This document shows, piece by piece, positions 56,688 through 64,000 of a stretch of DNA of 64,000 nucleotides. The notes below the pieces were generated by a model. It was not told the origin of the DNA. It saw nothing but the letters and a program-made list of their open reading frames with translations, and searched no databases. Each line of letters starts with the position of its first letter. Within the stretch, counting starts at the first letter, position 1. Source of the DNA: Pseudomonas fluorescens HK44 (GTDB taxonomy: Bacteria; Pseudomonadota; Gammaproteobacteria; Pseudomonadales; Pseudomonadaceae); the NCBI RefSeq assembly GCF_000217955.3, contig NZ_AFOY02000018.1:124001-188000 (forward strand). The letters are read 5' to 3'. Made by a program: the position numbers and the translations under genes.

Positions 56688-58232
56688 TTACCGTGACACT
56701 TCAGGCAAGCAGTTCCATGGCATCATCGCTTCGTAGTCTTCAATCGACTGAGCATGCGGCAAGCGCTCTAGTACGTGGCGCAGCCACGTATAGGGTTCCT
56801 GGCCGTTGGCTTTGGCGGTTTCGACCAGGCTGTATATGTGCGCACTGGCAGTGGCGCCCTTGGGCGTGTCGCTGAACAGCCAGGCCTTGCGCCCGATCAC
56901 AAACGGTTTAATTGCACGCTCTGCCGGGTTGTTGTCGATCGGTAAAAAACCGGCCTCCACGTAGCGCTCCAGTCGGCTCCAGTTGTTGGCCAGATAATTC
57001 ACAGCCTTGCCCAGTACGCTTTGCGGTGTCACCTGCGGCTGCGTTTTTTCCAGCCAGCCTTTCAACTGGACCAGGATCGGCAGGCTCTTTTCCTGACGGA
57101 CGATAAATCGCTGCTCATCGCTGACGTCCTTGAGTTCACGCTCGAAACCATACAGCTTGTTGATCATTGTCAGCGCGATATCGGCACGTCCCGTCTTACC
57201 CTTGGGCTGCACTTTCTGAGCATCGACGAACTTGCGTCGCGCATGGGCCATGCACGCCAGACGCTCCACGCCCGGTTGCAGCGCCAACGTGTTATAGCCG
57301 GCGTAATCATCGGTCATGACGTAGCCACGATAATTTTCCAGCAGACGCAGCGGCACGTCCTGCGCACGGCTGGATGTGTAGTCGAATAGCACGACTTTGC
57401 GATCCGGCGGCCCACTGGCCTGCACCCACATCCAGGATTGGCTGGTCGGGTCTCGATCAGGCTCTTTGAGTACCTGGACGCGGGTTTCATCACAGTGGAT
57501 GACCGGGCTTTCCAGCAACCGATCACGCATCAGATTCAGCAGCGGCTGCAAATGCTCACCGCATTGGATGACCCAGCGGGCGAGGGTCTGACGCGGAATA
57601 TCGATACCGTGTCGGCTCAACACCGTCTCGAAACGATGCAGCGGCAGGCCGTCGACGTACTTGGTGGTTAACAACATGGCTAACACGCTGGGGCTGGCCA
57701 TGCTCTTTTCGATCAATTGAGCCGGCTTGTCAGCAGTGACCGGAGCCGTTTCACAACCACGGCAACCGTAGACTTTGCGGATGTGTTTGATCACCCGGAT
57801 CTGCATCGGCACGATGTCCAGCTGCTCGCTGGTTTCTTCACTAATCACATGCTTGAGGCAACCGCAGGCACAGGTCAGTTCGTGTTCAAGCAGTTCGTGG
57901 ATGACTTCGATACGCGGCAGGTCAGCCGACAACGGTTTGCGTTTGCCACGGCGGATGGTCGGTGCAACGACTTCTTCTTCGGTATCGACGATGAGAGGTA
58001 TCGGCTCGCTTTCTGGCTCGTTGAACAAAGCCAGTTGCGGCGTGTTGGGCTCCACCGTCTGTTCGGATTTACGTCCGAACAGACGGTCGCGCAGCAACTT
58101 GATCTGTTCTTTCAGATCGACGATGTGGGACTGGTAGGACTGAGCCACTTCCTCTTGACGGCTGAAGGCTTCAAGCAGCATTTGCTTGAGCAAAACAGGA
58201 TCGTCTGGAAGATCGTCGGGCATGAAAGTCAT
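56688..58232 (-). CDS. tnpC: IS66-family transposase TnpC
   Basis: The 514-residue transposase has an N-terminal coiled coil (KEQIKLLRDRLFGRKSEQ), a zinc-finger domain (HELTCACGCL, VYGCRGCET), the catalytic IS66 domain (SPVIHCDETRVQVL, YVMTDDYAGYN) and the IS66 C-terminal domain FVIGRKAWLFSDTPKGATASA. Appears intact. Confidence 0.95.
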   Translation of the reverse strand: MTFMPDDLPDDPVLLKQMLLEAFSRQEEVAQSYQSHIVDLKEQIKLLRDRLFGRKSEQTVEPNTPQLALFNEPESEPIPLIVDTEEEVVAPTIRRGKRKPLSADLPRIEVIHELLEHELTCACGCLKHVISEETSEQLDIVPMQIRVIKHIRKVYGCRGCETAPVTADKPAQLIEKSMASPSVLAMLLTTKYVDGLPLHRFETVLSRHGIDIPRQTLARWVIQCGEHLQPLLNLMRDRLLESPVIHCDETRVQVLKEPDRDPTSQSWMWVQASGPPDRKVVLFDYTSSRAQDVPLRLLENYRGYVMTDDYAGYNTLALQPGVERLACMAHARRKFVDAQKVQPKGKTGRADIALTMINKLYGFERELKDVSDEQRFIVRQEKSLPILVQLKGWLEKTQPQVTPQSVLGKAVNYLANNWSRLERYVEAGFLPIDNNPAERAIKPFVIGRKAWLFSDTPKGATASAHIYSLVETAKANGQEPYTWLRHVLERLPHAQSIEDYEAMMPWNCLPEVSR

Positions 58233-58249
58233 GCCTGGATTATACCGGG

Positions 58250-58609
58250 TCAGGCCACGAAACGTGGAGTCAGAACTTGATGAGGGCGGTTACGCCAGAG
58301 ATCAAAACCATCAAGCAGCCAGTTCAACTCCTGGACGCTCAACATAATGGCTTCGTCGGTAGCCTCGGGCGATGTTTTGAACCGTTCAGACTCGAGACGT
58401 TTGAGCCAAAGGCAGAAGCCGTTGCGCTCCCAGTAGAGGATTTTCACTCGGTTACGGTGGCGATTCAGAAAAACAAAAAGGACAGGATCGAATACGGCGA
58501 CTTTGATATCCAGCTCGACCAGGGCGGCCAGGCCGTCGATGGATTTTCGGAAGTCCACGGGCTTGGGGTAGAGGTACACCTTTTCGACTTTGGCGTCGGG
58601 TCGCATCAT
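58250..58609 (-). CDS. tnpB: IS66 accessory protein TnpB
   Basis: The 119-residue IS66 Orf2-like protein has the core VYLYPKPVDFRKSIDGLAALVE and LFVFLNRHRNRVKILYWERNGFCLWLKRLE. It precedes tnpC by 17 bases. An ATG one codon downstream is equally possible as the start. Confidence 0.93.
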   Translation of the reverse strand: MMRPDAKVEKVYLYPKPVDFRKSIDGLAALVELDIKVAVFDPVLFVFLNRHRNRVKILYWERNGFCLWLKRLESERFKTSPEATDEAIMLSVQELNWLLDGFDLWRNRPHQVLTPRFVA

Positions 58610-58693
58610 GGCGGGCGGGCTCCTGAGAAATTCGAGAGCACAGCATCGGGGATCAGAGGACGGCTTTGAATGTGGGGTTCGTGGAGCGGTTAC

Positions 58694-59101
58694 TCTGAAT
58701 GGGTGGTTTTGGCTCGGTTATGCCAGCTTAATGACAGCCTCTATGCCAGCCCAGCGTTTGCGTTGAGGCCCTCACCGACCTGGACATTCATTGGCTTTGA
58801 GGAGGCGCTCCATCAAATTCCCCAACAGCGCTGGATACAACGCTTTGCAGATGGGCGCCCCTTCGTGCTTCAAAGTAGCGATGTCGCAACGCAGCTAGCT
58901 GCCGCACGAGCAGGCATCGGCGTGGCGATACTTCCCTGTTTTCTCGCTGATCGAGACACGGCGCTGGCCAGGATTGAGCTTGATGACGAACCGATAGCGC
59001 GGGATATCTGGATGTCTGTTCATGCTGACGTACGGCGCTCCCCCGCTGTTCGCGTCACCATGGATCATCTGATTGATCTACTGGGCCATGAACTGGGGTA
59101 G
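58694..59101 (+). pseudogene. LysR-family regulator, C-terminal remnant
   Basis: From about 58715 the frame reads ARLCQLNDSLYASPAFALR, then SSDVATQLAAARAGIGVAILPCFLAD and RSPAVRVTMDHLIDLLGHEL. This is the second half of a LysR substrate domain; the DNA-binding part is absent. Because the IS66 target duplications flank the element precisely and no N-terminal half lies on the other side, truncation preceded the IS insertion. The 148-base gap to the next gene shows nothing. Confidence 0.8.
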
Positions 59102-59249
59102 GTGCTGGAGCGCGGCTAACTCAGATTCGTAGCGGCACGTTTTCGTTAAGTGCGATTGTGTCGAGACACCTGACCTAGCGAAATGGGAGCCCTGAAACGG
59201 TGTTCTATCTTTCATGGCGCTCGTTCAAACATCGCCAGCTCCCCCGCCC

Positions 59250-60134
59250 CTATTCACCAGCCTGTGCAATCCGCACCCGCTCGCGCCCCTTCACCAACCC
59301 CACCGCAAGCGCCGACAGAATCAACGCAATCGAAACTCCTTCATTGAAATCGACCTGATGCCCGAGCATCAGCATCGAGCCTGCGACGCCAAATACCGGT
59401 ATCAGTAAAGACAGCGGTGCCACCCTGGAAACCGGGTACTCTCGCAGCAGTAGATTCCAGCCCCAATAACAGAAGTGTGTCGCCGCGTAGACCTGAAACA
59501 ACAACGAGAATACCGACACCCACTCAAGGTGCATGACCAAGAAGGTAAACGGAGCGGAGCCGTGTGCCAGCCAGGTGATCATCAGTAATGGAATCGGCGG
59601 GAACAGGCTGGCCCACACCACAAAGGCAAACATCTCCCGGACCTTTGACTGCTTGATGATGATGTTGCCGACACTCCAACTAAATGCACTCACCAGCAAC
59701 AAGCCATAACCCACTGTCGTTGCATGGCCAGGGCTGCTGAAAATAATGCTGATCAAGCCCAGCGCTGCGAGCCCCACCCCAAGAGTCTGTCCAAGGTTCA
59801 ATCGCTCGCGAAACAGCAACACACCCCAACCCAAGGTAAAAAATGCACTGAACTGAATCAACAGGGCTGCGGTCCCTGGTGGCACACCCAGTTCGATGCC
59901 CAGGTTGATCAACGCCCACATCGCGACTCCGAAAATCAATCCATAGGCGGCCAACCAACCTATGGCGATTGGTGGGCGCCGGACAAAAAACACCCACGGC
60001 AACGCCGCCAGCGTAAAGCGAAGAGCCGTCAGCAGTAGCGGATCAATAGCGGCCAGCCCCAGTTTGCTGATGGGAAAGTTCAGGCCCCAGACAGCCGTCA
60101 CCAACACGGCCAGGGTCAGGTGTTTTTTCTGCAT
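59250..60134 (-). CDS. EamA/DMT family exporter
   Basis: The 294-residue inner-membrane protein has ten predicted helices in two EamA repeats (about 5-135 and 150-285), the drug/metabolite transporter fold seen in amino-acid and metabolite exporters. Signature-like WGLNFPISKLGLAAIDPLLLTALRF in the first repeat. It is divergent from the AraC regulator with a 119-base gap, so it is probably the controlled gene. Substrate unknown. Confidence 0.9.
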   Translation of the reverse strand: MQKKHLTLAVLVTAVWGLNFPISKLGLAAIDPLLLTALRFTLAALPWVFFVRRPPIAIGWLAAYGLIFGVAMWALINLGIELGVPPGTAALLIQFSAFFTLGWGVLLFRERLNLGQTLGVGLAALGLISIIFSSPGHATTVGYGLLLVSAFSWSVGNIIIKQSKVREMFAFVVWASLFPPIPLLMITWLAHGSAPFTFLVMHLEWVSVFSLLFQVYAATHFCYWGWNLLLREYPVSRVAPLSLLIPVFGVAGSMLMLGHQVDFNEGVSIALILSALAVGLVKGRERVRIAQAGE

Positions 60135-60253
60135 GAGGTTCTATTTCCAGAATGCCGGGCCAGTGGCTGTCTGCCCCAACCACGGCGCCACTATGCGCAA
60201 TAATCGCAATGGCTCGCTTGCACTATAAGGTCATAAATCATTAAATCCGGGCC

Positions 60254-61048
60254 ATGCGCGAAACTGAAATAGATCCCTACGAAAACACTCCCCGCGATGC
60301 AGTAGTCACGGCCAATAACTATCTGGATGGCCAACACTTTGCGCTGCATACGCACCGACGTGGTCAGTTCGCCTACGCCGCCTGTGGAGTCATCACGGTA
60401 TTCACTCGCCAGGGCAACTGGGTCGTGCCCCCACAAAGAGCTATCTGGGTACCGGCGGGCGTCCCCCATGAGATGAGCATGAGCGGACCGGTGACCATGC
60501 TTAATACCTACATCCGTAACCGCGCCGCCGCTCGGCTCAGTCTGCCTGCTCACTGCCAGGTCTTCGGCGTCTCGGCATTGCTCAAACAACTGCTGATCCG
60601 GTCCATGGACGTTCCGGCACTGTATGCCAAGGAGCATCTGGACGGACATTTGATGACCTTGCTGCTCCACGAAATAGCCGGCATGTCGCCCTTATCTCTC
60701 AATGCACCGCTGCCGAGCGAACCAAGGCTGGTGCATGTCTGTCGAAAGCTGCTGGAGCAACCGTCGCTGGAGACCGGAATTGATGATATGACCCGGCAGG
60801 TCGGGATGAGCCGCCGCACATTTACCCGGCTGTTTCGCCAACAAACCGGTATCAGCTTTGTCGAATGGCGTCAGCAGGCATGCCTGTTGGCGGCCGTGGT
60901 GCGCTTGGGTAATGGGGAGGCGATTACGCGGGTGGCGACCGATCTGGGCTATAGCAGTCCGAGTGCCTTCACCAGTGTATTCCGTCGAGTACTGGGCGAA
61001 GTACCTAGTCGGTATTTTCCAAAAAATGCTTTGATCTTCCCCCGGTAG
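60254..61048 (+). CDS. AraC-family regulator with N-terminal cupin
   Basis: The 264-residue protein has a cupin-type N-terminus (HFALHTHRRGQFAYAACGVITVF, VPPQRAIWVPAGVPHEM) and a C-terminal AraC double helix-turn-helix (MTRQVGMSRRTFTRLFRQQTGISFVEWRQQ, VATDLGYSSPSAFTSVFRRVLGEVPSRYF). The arrangement resembles NimR-type regulators that control a neighbouring exporter; here the target is most likely the divergent EamA gene. Confidence 0.9.
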   Translation: MRETEIDPYENTPRDAVVTANNYLDGQHFALHTHRRGQFAYAACGVITVFTRQGNWVVPPQRAIWVPAGVPHEMSMSGPVTMLNTYIRNRAAARLSLPAHCQVFGVSALLKQLLIRSMDVPALYAKEHLDGHLMTLLLHEIAGMSPLSLNAPLPSEPRLVHVCRKLLEQPSLETGIDDMTRQVGMSRRTFTRLFRQQTGISFVEWRQQACLLAAVVRLGNGEAITRVATDLGYSSPSAFTSVFRRVLGEVPSRYFPKNALIFPR

Positions 61049-61122
61049 TCTCAAAATCCCCACAGGCCTATCAATAAACATTACCATTTACGACGTAATC
61101 ATCGAAAACGATGGGAAATCGA

Positions 61123-61977
61123 ATGCGCAGGTCTGCTGTATTTCTTTTGGCATCCATGCTGACAGCGTGCGGGACGGGGCTGCCTGCCGAAAGTAGAACA
61201 GAAGTGGGGAACGGACCATCCGCGAATGAGCCCATCCCACTGGAAATGGACGGTTATACCGCCAGCAAACTGGATGCCCTGCTCAAAGAACGCTCAGCGA
61301 TCAACCCCGATGACATAGGGCAGATGAACAATCTGATTTCACGGGAGTTTTTGGGACGGCCCTATTCCGCGAACAGGTTGCAGGGCTCTGCTACCACGCC
61401 GGAAGAATTGGTCGTCGACTTCAGGGGCCTGGACTGTTTCACCTATCTGGATTACGTCGAAGCGCTGAGAAAGTCCAACAATGAAGCGGACTTCTTCAAA
61501 AACCTCATTCAGACGCGTTATGTGAACGGCAATCTCGATTACCTGCATCGCCGGCACTTCTTCACAGACTGGTCGCAGGCCGAGCAAAAGCTGGCCGACG
61601 ACGTCACCGCTCAAATCAGCCCTCATGCGGTAACCGTGGTTAAGCGCCTCAACCGAAAAGCCGATGGCAGCGCCTACTTGCCGGGCGTACCCATGACCGA
61701 GCGCACGATTACCTATATCCCCAGCGCGTTTGTTAACGATCATGTGATCAGCCGTTTGCAGACTGGCGATTACGTTGGCATCTACACCCAACTCGCCGGC
61801 CTGGACGTTACCCATACCGGGTTCTTTATCAACAAGGACGAAGGGCCCGTGCTGCGTAATGCCTCTTCGAAGAAAAAGAACCGGGAAGTCGTAGACTCTC
61901 CCTTCAAGGACTACATAGCGAAGACGCCAGGGATCGTGGTGTTGCGGGCACGGCAATCTGTGCCTGAGAACCAATGA
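61123..61977 (+). CDS. DUF1460 family lipoprotein (putative amidase-like)
   Basis: The 284-residue protein has a lipoprotein signal (MRRSAVFLLASMLTAC, Cys16). The body fits DUF1460, a papain-like N-acetylmuramoyl-alanine amidase-related family: EFLGRPY, then the DCFTYLDYVEAL cysteine motif, and THTGFFI with the catalytic His. An ATG four codons upstream is possible; GGGA before the chosen ATG decides. A role in cell-wall fragment hydrolysis is inferred from the family. Confidence 0.78.
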   Translation: MRRSAVFLLASMLTACGTGLPAESRTEVGNGPSANEPIPLEMDGYTASKLDALLKERSAINPDDIGQMNNLISREFLGRPYSANRLQGSATTPEELVVDFRGLDCFTYLDYVEALRKSNNEADFFKNLIQTRYVNGNLDYLHRRHFFTDWSQAEQKLADDVTAQISPHAVTVVKRLNRKADGSAYLPGVPMTERTITYIPSAFVNDHVISRLQTGDYVGIYTQLAGLDVTHTGFFINKDEGPVLRNASSKKKNREVVDSPFKDYIAKTPGIVVLRARQSVPENQ

Positions 61978-62015
61978 ATTCCGATTCGTCCGTCTCGTGC
62001 GAACCCTCTACATCC

Positions 62016-62186
62016 TCAAACATCAACAAAGCCCGTCGCGTCGATTTCTGCGGCATCGATAGCGGCGTCGGCCAGGGCTTCACGGGTAACCTGAACGATC
62101 AGGTCTTCCAGCGTGGAACCGTCCGACAGCCAAAACGGGAGTGAGCGGCAGCGACGATGGATACGGAATCATGCGGCACGGTGATT
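62016..62186 (-). pseudogene. Thiolase (acetyl-CoA acetyltransferase) N-terminal remnant
   Basis: On the minus strand, SIVAAAHSRFG in one frame and SDGSTLEDLIVQVTREALADAAIDAAEID in the next form a contiguous piece typical for thiolase-like acetyltransferases of Pseudomonas. A frameshift separates them and a stop follows shortly. The rest of the gap 61978-62418 holds no gene; a short inverted repeat CATGCA-ACTACG-TGCATG is at 62249-62266. Confidence 0.6.
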
Positions 62187-62418
62187 TTCTTCTGTGCTTG
62201 GATCAGGCACTTCTTACAATGACTTACCGCCCGGATCGCTCGCTAGTTCATGCAACTACGTGCATGGATAAGTAACCGTGCTGGCCCATGGTGTCGTCTG
62301 TGCCGGATTTAAATCGAGGCAGCACAGGCCTTAGCGTTGACTTCCGCACAACCTGATCGGGGGCACGGGAAAAAGTATCCGATTCACTTCTCGATCCTTT
62401 CCCCGCCCCCTTTGCGTT

Positions 62419-62856
62419 TCAGCACTTCTTCGCCTGATCTTTCGCCTGCGCCCACACACGCTCTTCCTGCTCGCGCAGCTCCGGTGTGAACTCTGCACCG
62501 AAATCTTCCGCCTCAAACACCTGGCGAATCTCGATCTCGGCCTCCGTGCCTGGCATTGGGTTGGGGCAGCGTTTGACCCAGTCGATGGCTTCCTGCTTCG
62601 ACTTCACCTGCCACAGCCAGTAACCGGCGATCAGTTCCTTGGTTTCGGCGAACGGGCCATCGATCACTGTGCGTTTCTCGCCCGAGAAGCGCACGCGGGT
62701 GCCTTTGCTGCTGGGGTGCAGGCCTTCGCCGCCGAGGAGGATGCCGGCCTTGACCAGTTCTTCGTTGTAGTTGCCCATCGCGGTCAACAATTCCTGGCTG
62801 GGCATCACGCCGGCTTCGGAATCCTGACTGGCTTTTATAATGATCATGAATCGCAT
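62419..62856 (-). CDS. YciI family (DGPF-type) protein
   Basis: The 145-residue protein has the YCII-related pattern MRFMIIIKASQDSEAG, LLGGEGLHPSSKGTRVRFSGEKRTVIDGPFAETKELIAGYWLWQVKSKQEAIDW-type core with DGPF (about 67-70). Members often lie beside ECF sigma factors and their function is unclear. No such neighbour is seen here. The 248 bases upstream show no gene. Confidence 0.88.
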   Translation of the reverse strand: MRFMIIIKASQDSEAGVMPSQELLTAMGNYNEELVKAGILLGGEGLHPSSKGTRVRFSGEKRTVIDGPFAETKELIAGYWLWQVKSKQEAIDWVKRCPNPMPGTEAEIEIRQVFEAEDFGAEFTPELREQEERVWAQAKDQAKKC

Positions 62857-63104
62857 CGTCTTATCTCCGTTGGATGTGAACTACTCACTACCTTGTCGAA
62901 CGGTAGCGTCCCAAATCGACAGTCCTTCATTTTTTTATTGCCGCGCACCCAACGATCCTAGGACATTTCCCGCATACGGCGGCGGCATTGATGAACTGGA
63001 AAGTCTCTCGTCGTGAAGATACCTTTGAATCGTCGCTGCGAATGAGCGACCGGTTGTGACAGGCCGTAAAAGTGTAGGCCTCTCGAGACTACCGGAGTCC
63101 CACC

Positions 63105-63398
63105 ATGAAAAAATTCACCCCCGAGCTATTCGAAAAAAACACCTATTCCGCTAGCCAGCTCTTCACCCTTCGTCCTGACATCGACACTGAAACCCTGCTG
63201 ATCCACACCTCCGAAACCCTCGCCTCGCTCAACGTCATGACCACCGACCTGGCCTTCCAGATCGAAGACTCGCGTCGTAACGTGGCGTTGGCGATTCAGC
63301 AGTTGATCGTGCTGGGCGAACTGCTGGTGAACCGGGCGCTGGAGCATTTCGACACACCGGATGCATCGCACGAACCTCAACCGGCCGCTCACCACTGA
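63105..63398 (+). CDS. DUF6124-type small Pseudomonas protein
   Basis: The 97-residue protein (MKKFTPELFEKNTYSASQLF, LLIHTSETLASLNVM, GELLVNRALEHF) looks like the DUF6124 proteins common and often multicopy in Pseudomonas. Largely helical, no signal peptide, no membrane segment. Function unknown. A related smaller gene follows 35 bases downstream. Confidence 0.7.
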   Translation: MKKFTPELFEKNTYSASQLFTLRPDIDTETLLIHTSETLASLNVMTTDLAFQIEDSRRNVALAIQQLIVLGELLVNRALEHFDTPDASHEPQPAAHH

Positions 63399-63433
63399 GT
63401 GGTCACGTTCTGCTCTTGAATGGAGGTTCTGCC

Positions 63434-63691
63434 ATGACTCGATACATTCCCATCACCGGCATCGACTGCACCGTCGCATCCCTGTTGATCGACACCGAAG
63501 CGCCACTCGACGTGCTGCATGAAACAGCCGCCTACCGTATCCGCGCCGCGACCCAGTTGCTGGAAAACGTCGCCACCGGCGAGGGGATTCACAGCGAACT
63601 GGCGCGCGCGTTGGTGGTTTCACTGCGCGATGGTTGCGATTTGCTGGACGTCGTTGGGCGACGATTGCAGGCGCAGGTTTTGTCGGCGTGA
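63434..63691 (+). CDS. Small DUF6124-like protein, second gene
   Basis: The 85-residue helical protein (MTRYIPITGIDCTVASLLIDTEAPLDVLHETAAYRIRAATQLLE) shares the pattern L-DTEA-LD-LHETA with the previous protein's LLIHTSETLASL region. TGGAGG precedes the ATG at 63434. It ends 6 bases before a strong terminator, so the two genes form a small operon. Function unknown. Confidence 0.68.
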   Translation: MTRYIPITGIDCTVASLLIDTEAPLDVLHETAAYRIRAATQLLENVATGEGIHSELARALVVSLRDGCDLLDVVGRRLQAQVLSA

Positions 63692-63696
63692 AGAAG

Positions 63697-63722
63697 AAAG
63701 GTGGCCCTCCCGGGCCACTTTT
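63697..63722 (+). terminator. Terminator of the small-protein pair
   Basis: AAAGGTGGCCC-TCC-CGGGCCACTTTT forms a GC-rich stem with T-tail. Confidence 0.85.
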
Positions 63723-63733
63723 AAGTGACGGAG

Positions 63734-63988
63734 TTAACCTGTGTTCTGCTCACGATAAATCTCTGACTCAACGGAAGGTTTCACTTGATGTAACTTTCTG
63801 ACGACCCAATCCGTGGATATCGCTTCGTAAATCTGCCTCAGCACCGTTCCTTCCGTGGTCAGGGTCAGACATTTCCCGCAAGCCGAAGCGTCGTGGGTGA
63901 ACTTGTGCGGGATGAGCCGCAAACCTAATCTGGACAAACGATACAGACGGTTCGTCTCAAACCGATTAATCGTGATCGCCACTGCCAC
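63734..63988 (-). CDS. Hypothetical protein at window end
   Basis: An 84-residue basic protein (MAVAITINRFETNRLYRLSRLGLRLIPHKF, SACGKCLTL) from a GTG with GGTGGAG about 5 bases upstream. The CxxC pair could bind metal. No family recognised; since it begins 12 bases before the window end, a start further upstream cannot be excluded. Confidence 0.4.
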   Translation of the reverse strand: MAVAITINRFETNRLYRLSRLGLRLIPHKFTHDASACGKCLTLTTEGTVLRQIYEAISTDWVVRKLHQVKPSVESEIYREQNTG

Positions 63989-64000
63989 CAGACTCCACCT

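Larger units (their letters stand above)
56643..58693 (-). mobile_element. Complete IS66-family element with 8-bp target duplications
   Basis: The terminal repeats (left GTATCCGATCCATGAAC..., right end read outward-in GTAACCGCTCCACGAAC...) match at 18 of the first 23 bases. TCTGAATG is repeated exactly at 56635-56642 and 58694-58701, the 8-bp duplication typical for IS66. The element is 2051 bp and carries tnpB and tnpC only; no tnpA frame is found in the 84 bases between the right end and tnpB. Confidence 0.92.

Noticed and set aside
56643..59101. IS66 as the cause of the LysR truncation
   Set aside because: Exact 8-bp duplications flank the IS and the left flank carries no LysR N-terminal half, so the gene was truncated earlier.

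Overview
The window is chromosomal DNA from a Pseudomonas of the fluorescens/putida type. Supporting features are the gene order secG-tpiA-glmM-folP-ftsH-rlmE, the blocks greA-carB-carA-dapB-dnaJ-dnaK-grpE and recN/fur/bamE/rnfH/ratA/smpB, a lactate locus, ssrA, and typical fluorescens-group REP doublets (inverted pairs of TGTGGGAGC...GCTTGC). Genes 1 to 32.7 kb are core and intact. Genes 32.7 to 60 kb are accessory.

Core part. On the minus strand, ftsH, folP, glmM, tpiA and secG lead into a tRNA-Leu cut by the window start. Next come rlmE and, divergently, the CRM protein YhbY. A minus-strand series follows: grpE-dnaK-dnaJ (with a clear sigma-32 promoter), dapB, carA (TTG start, terminator in its leader), carB, greA and a DUF4149 protein. 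recN has a LexA box. fur and bamE are divergent, and rnfH-ratA and a sodium symporter follow. smpB lies at 22.5 kb and its partner ssrA at 32.3 kb. Between them is a lactate locus: lldR, a palindromic operator, lldP, and lutA-lutB-lutC-dld, in which the four genes overlap by one to four bases.

ssrA hot spot (32.7-35.7 kb). A P4-type tyrosine integrase sits directly behind ssrA, preceded by four GGTATCC repeats. It is followed by an orphan remnant of a second integrase module and a frameshifted aldo/keto reductase. The region ends in an inverted 50-bp copy of the ssrA 3' end and terminator.

Sulfate-ester locus (35.8-53.8 kb). This holds a dedicated tonB-exbB-exbD operon, an arylsulfotransferase, a TonB-dependent receptor, two LysR regulators, a PMH-like sulfatase, the alkylsulfatase dioxygenase AtsK, the ABC transporter AtsR-AtsB-AtsC and the arylsulfatase AtsA. 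The likely flow is: outer-membrane uptake of organosulfates powered by its own TonB system, inner-membrane uptake by AtsRBC, and cytoplasmic sulfate release by AtsA, AtsK and the second sulfatase. AtsK and mature AtsR contain no cysteine and no internal methionine, as expected of sulfur-starvation proteins. A near-identical 20-bp motif lies in two of the divergent promoter regions. An IS1111-type element with a frameshifted transposase sits inside a REP doublet in the middle.

Island remnant (53.8-60 kb). This is an overlapping minus-strand cassette (truncated DUF3987-like gene, TubC_N-like gene, integrase, small coupled gene). It ends at a tRNA-3'-end-like site and a terminator. A complete IS66-type element with 8-bp target duplications and a truncated LysR gene follow. 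The last 5 kb hold an EamA exporter with a divergent AraC regulator, a DUF1460 lipoprotein, a thiolase remnant, a YciI protein and two small Pseudomonas-type proteins.
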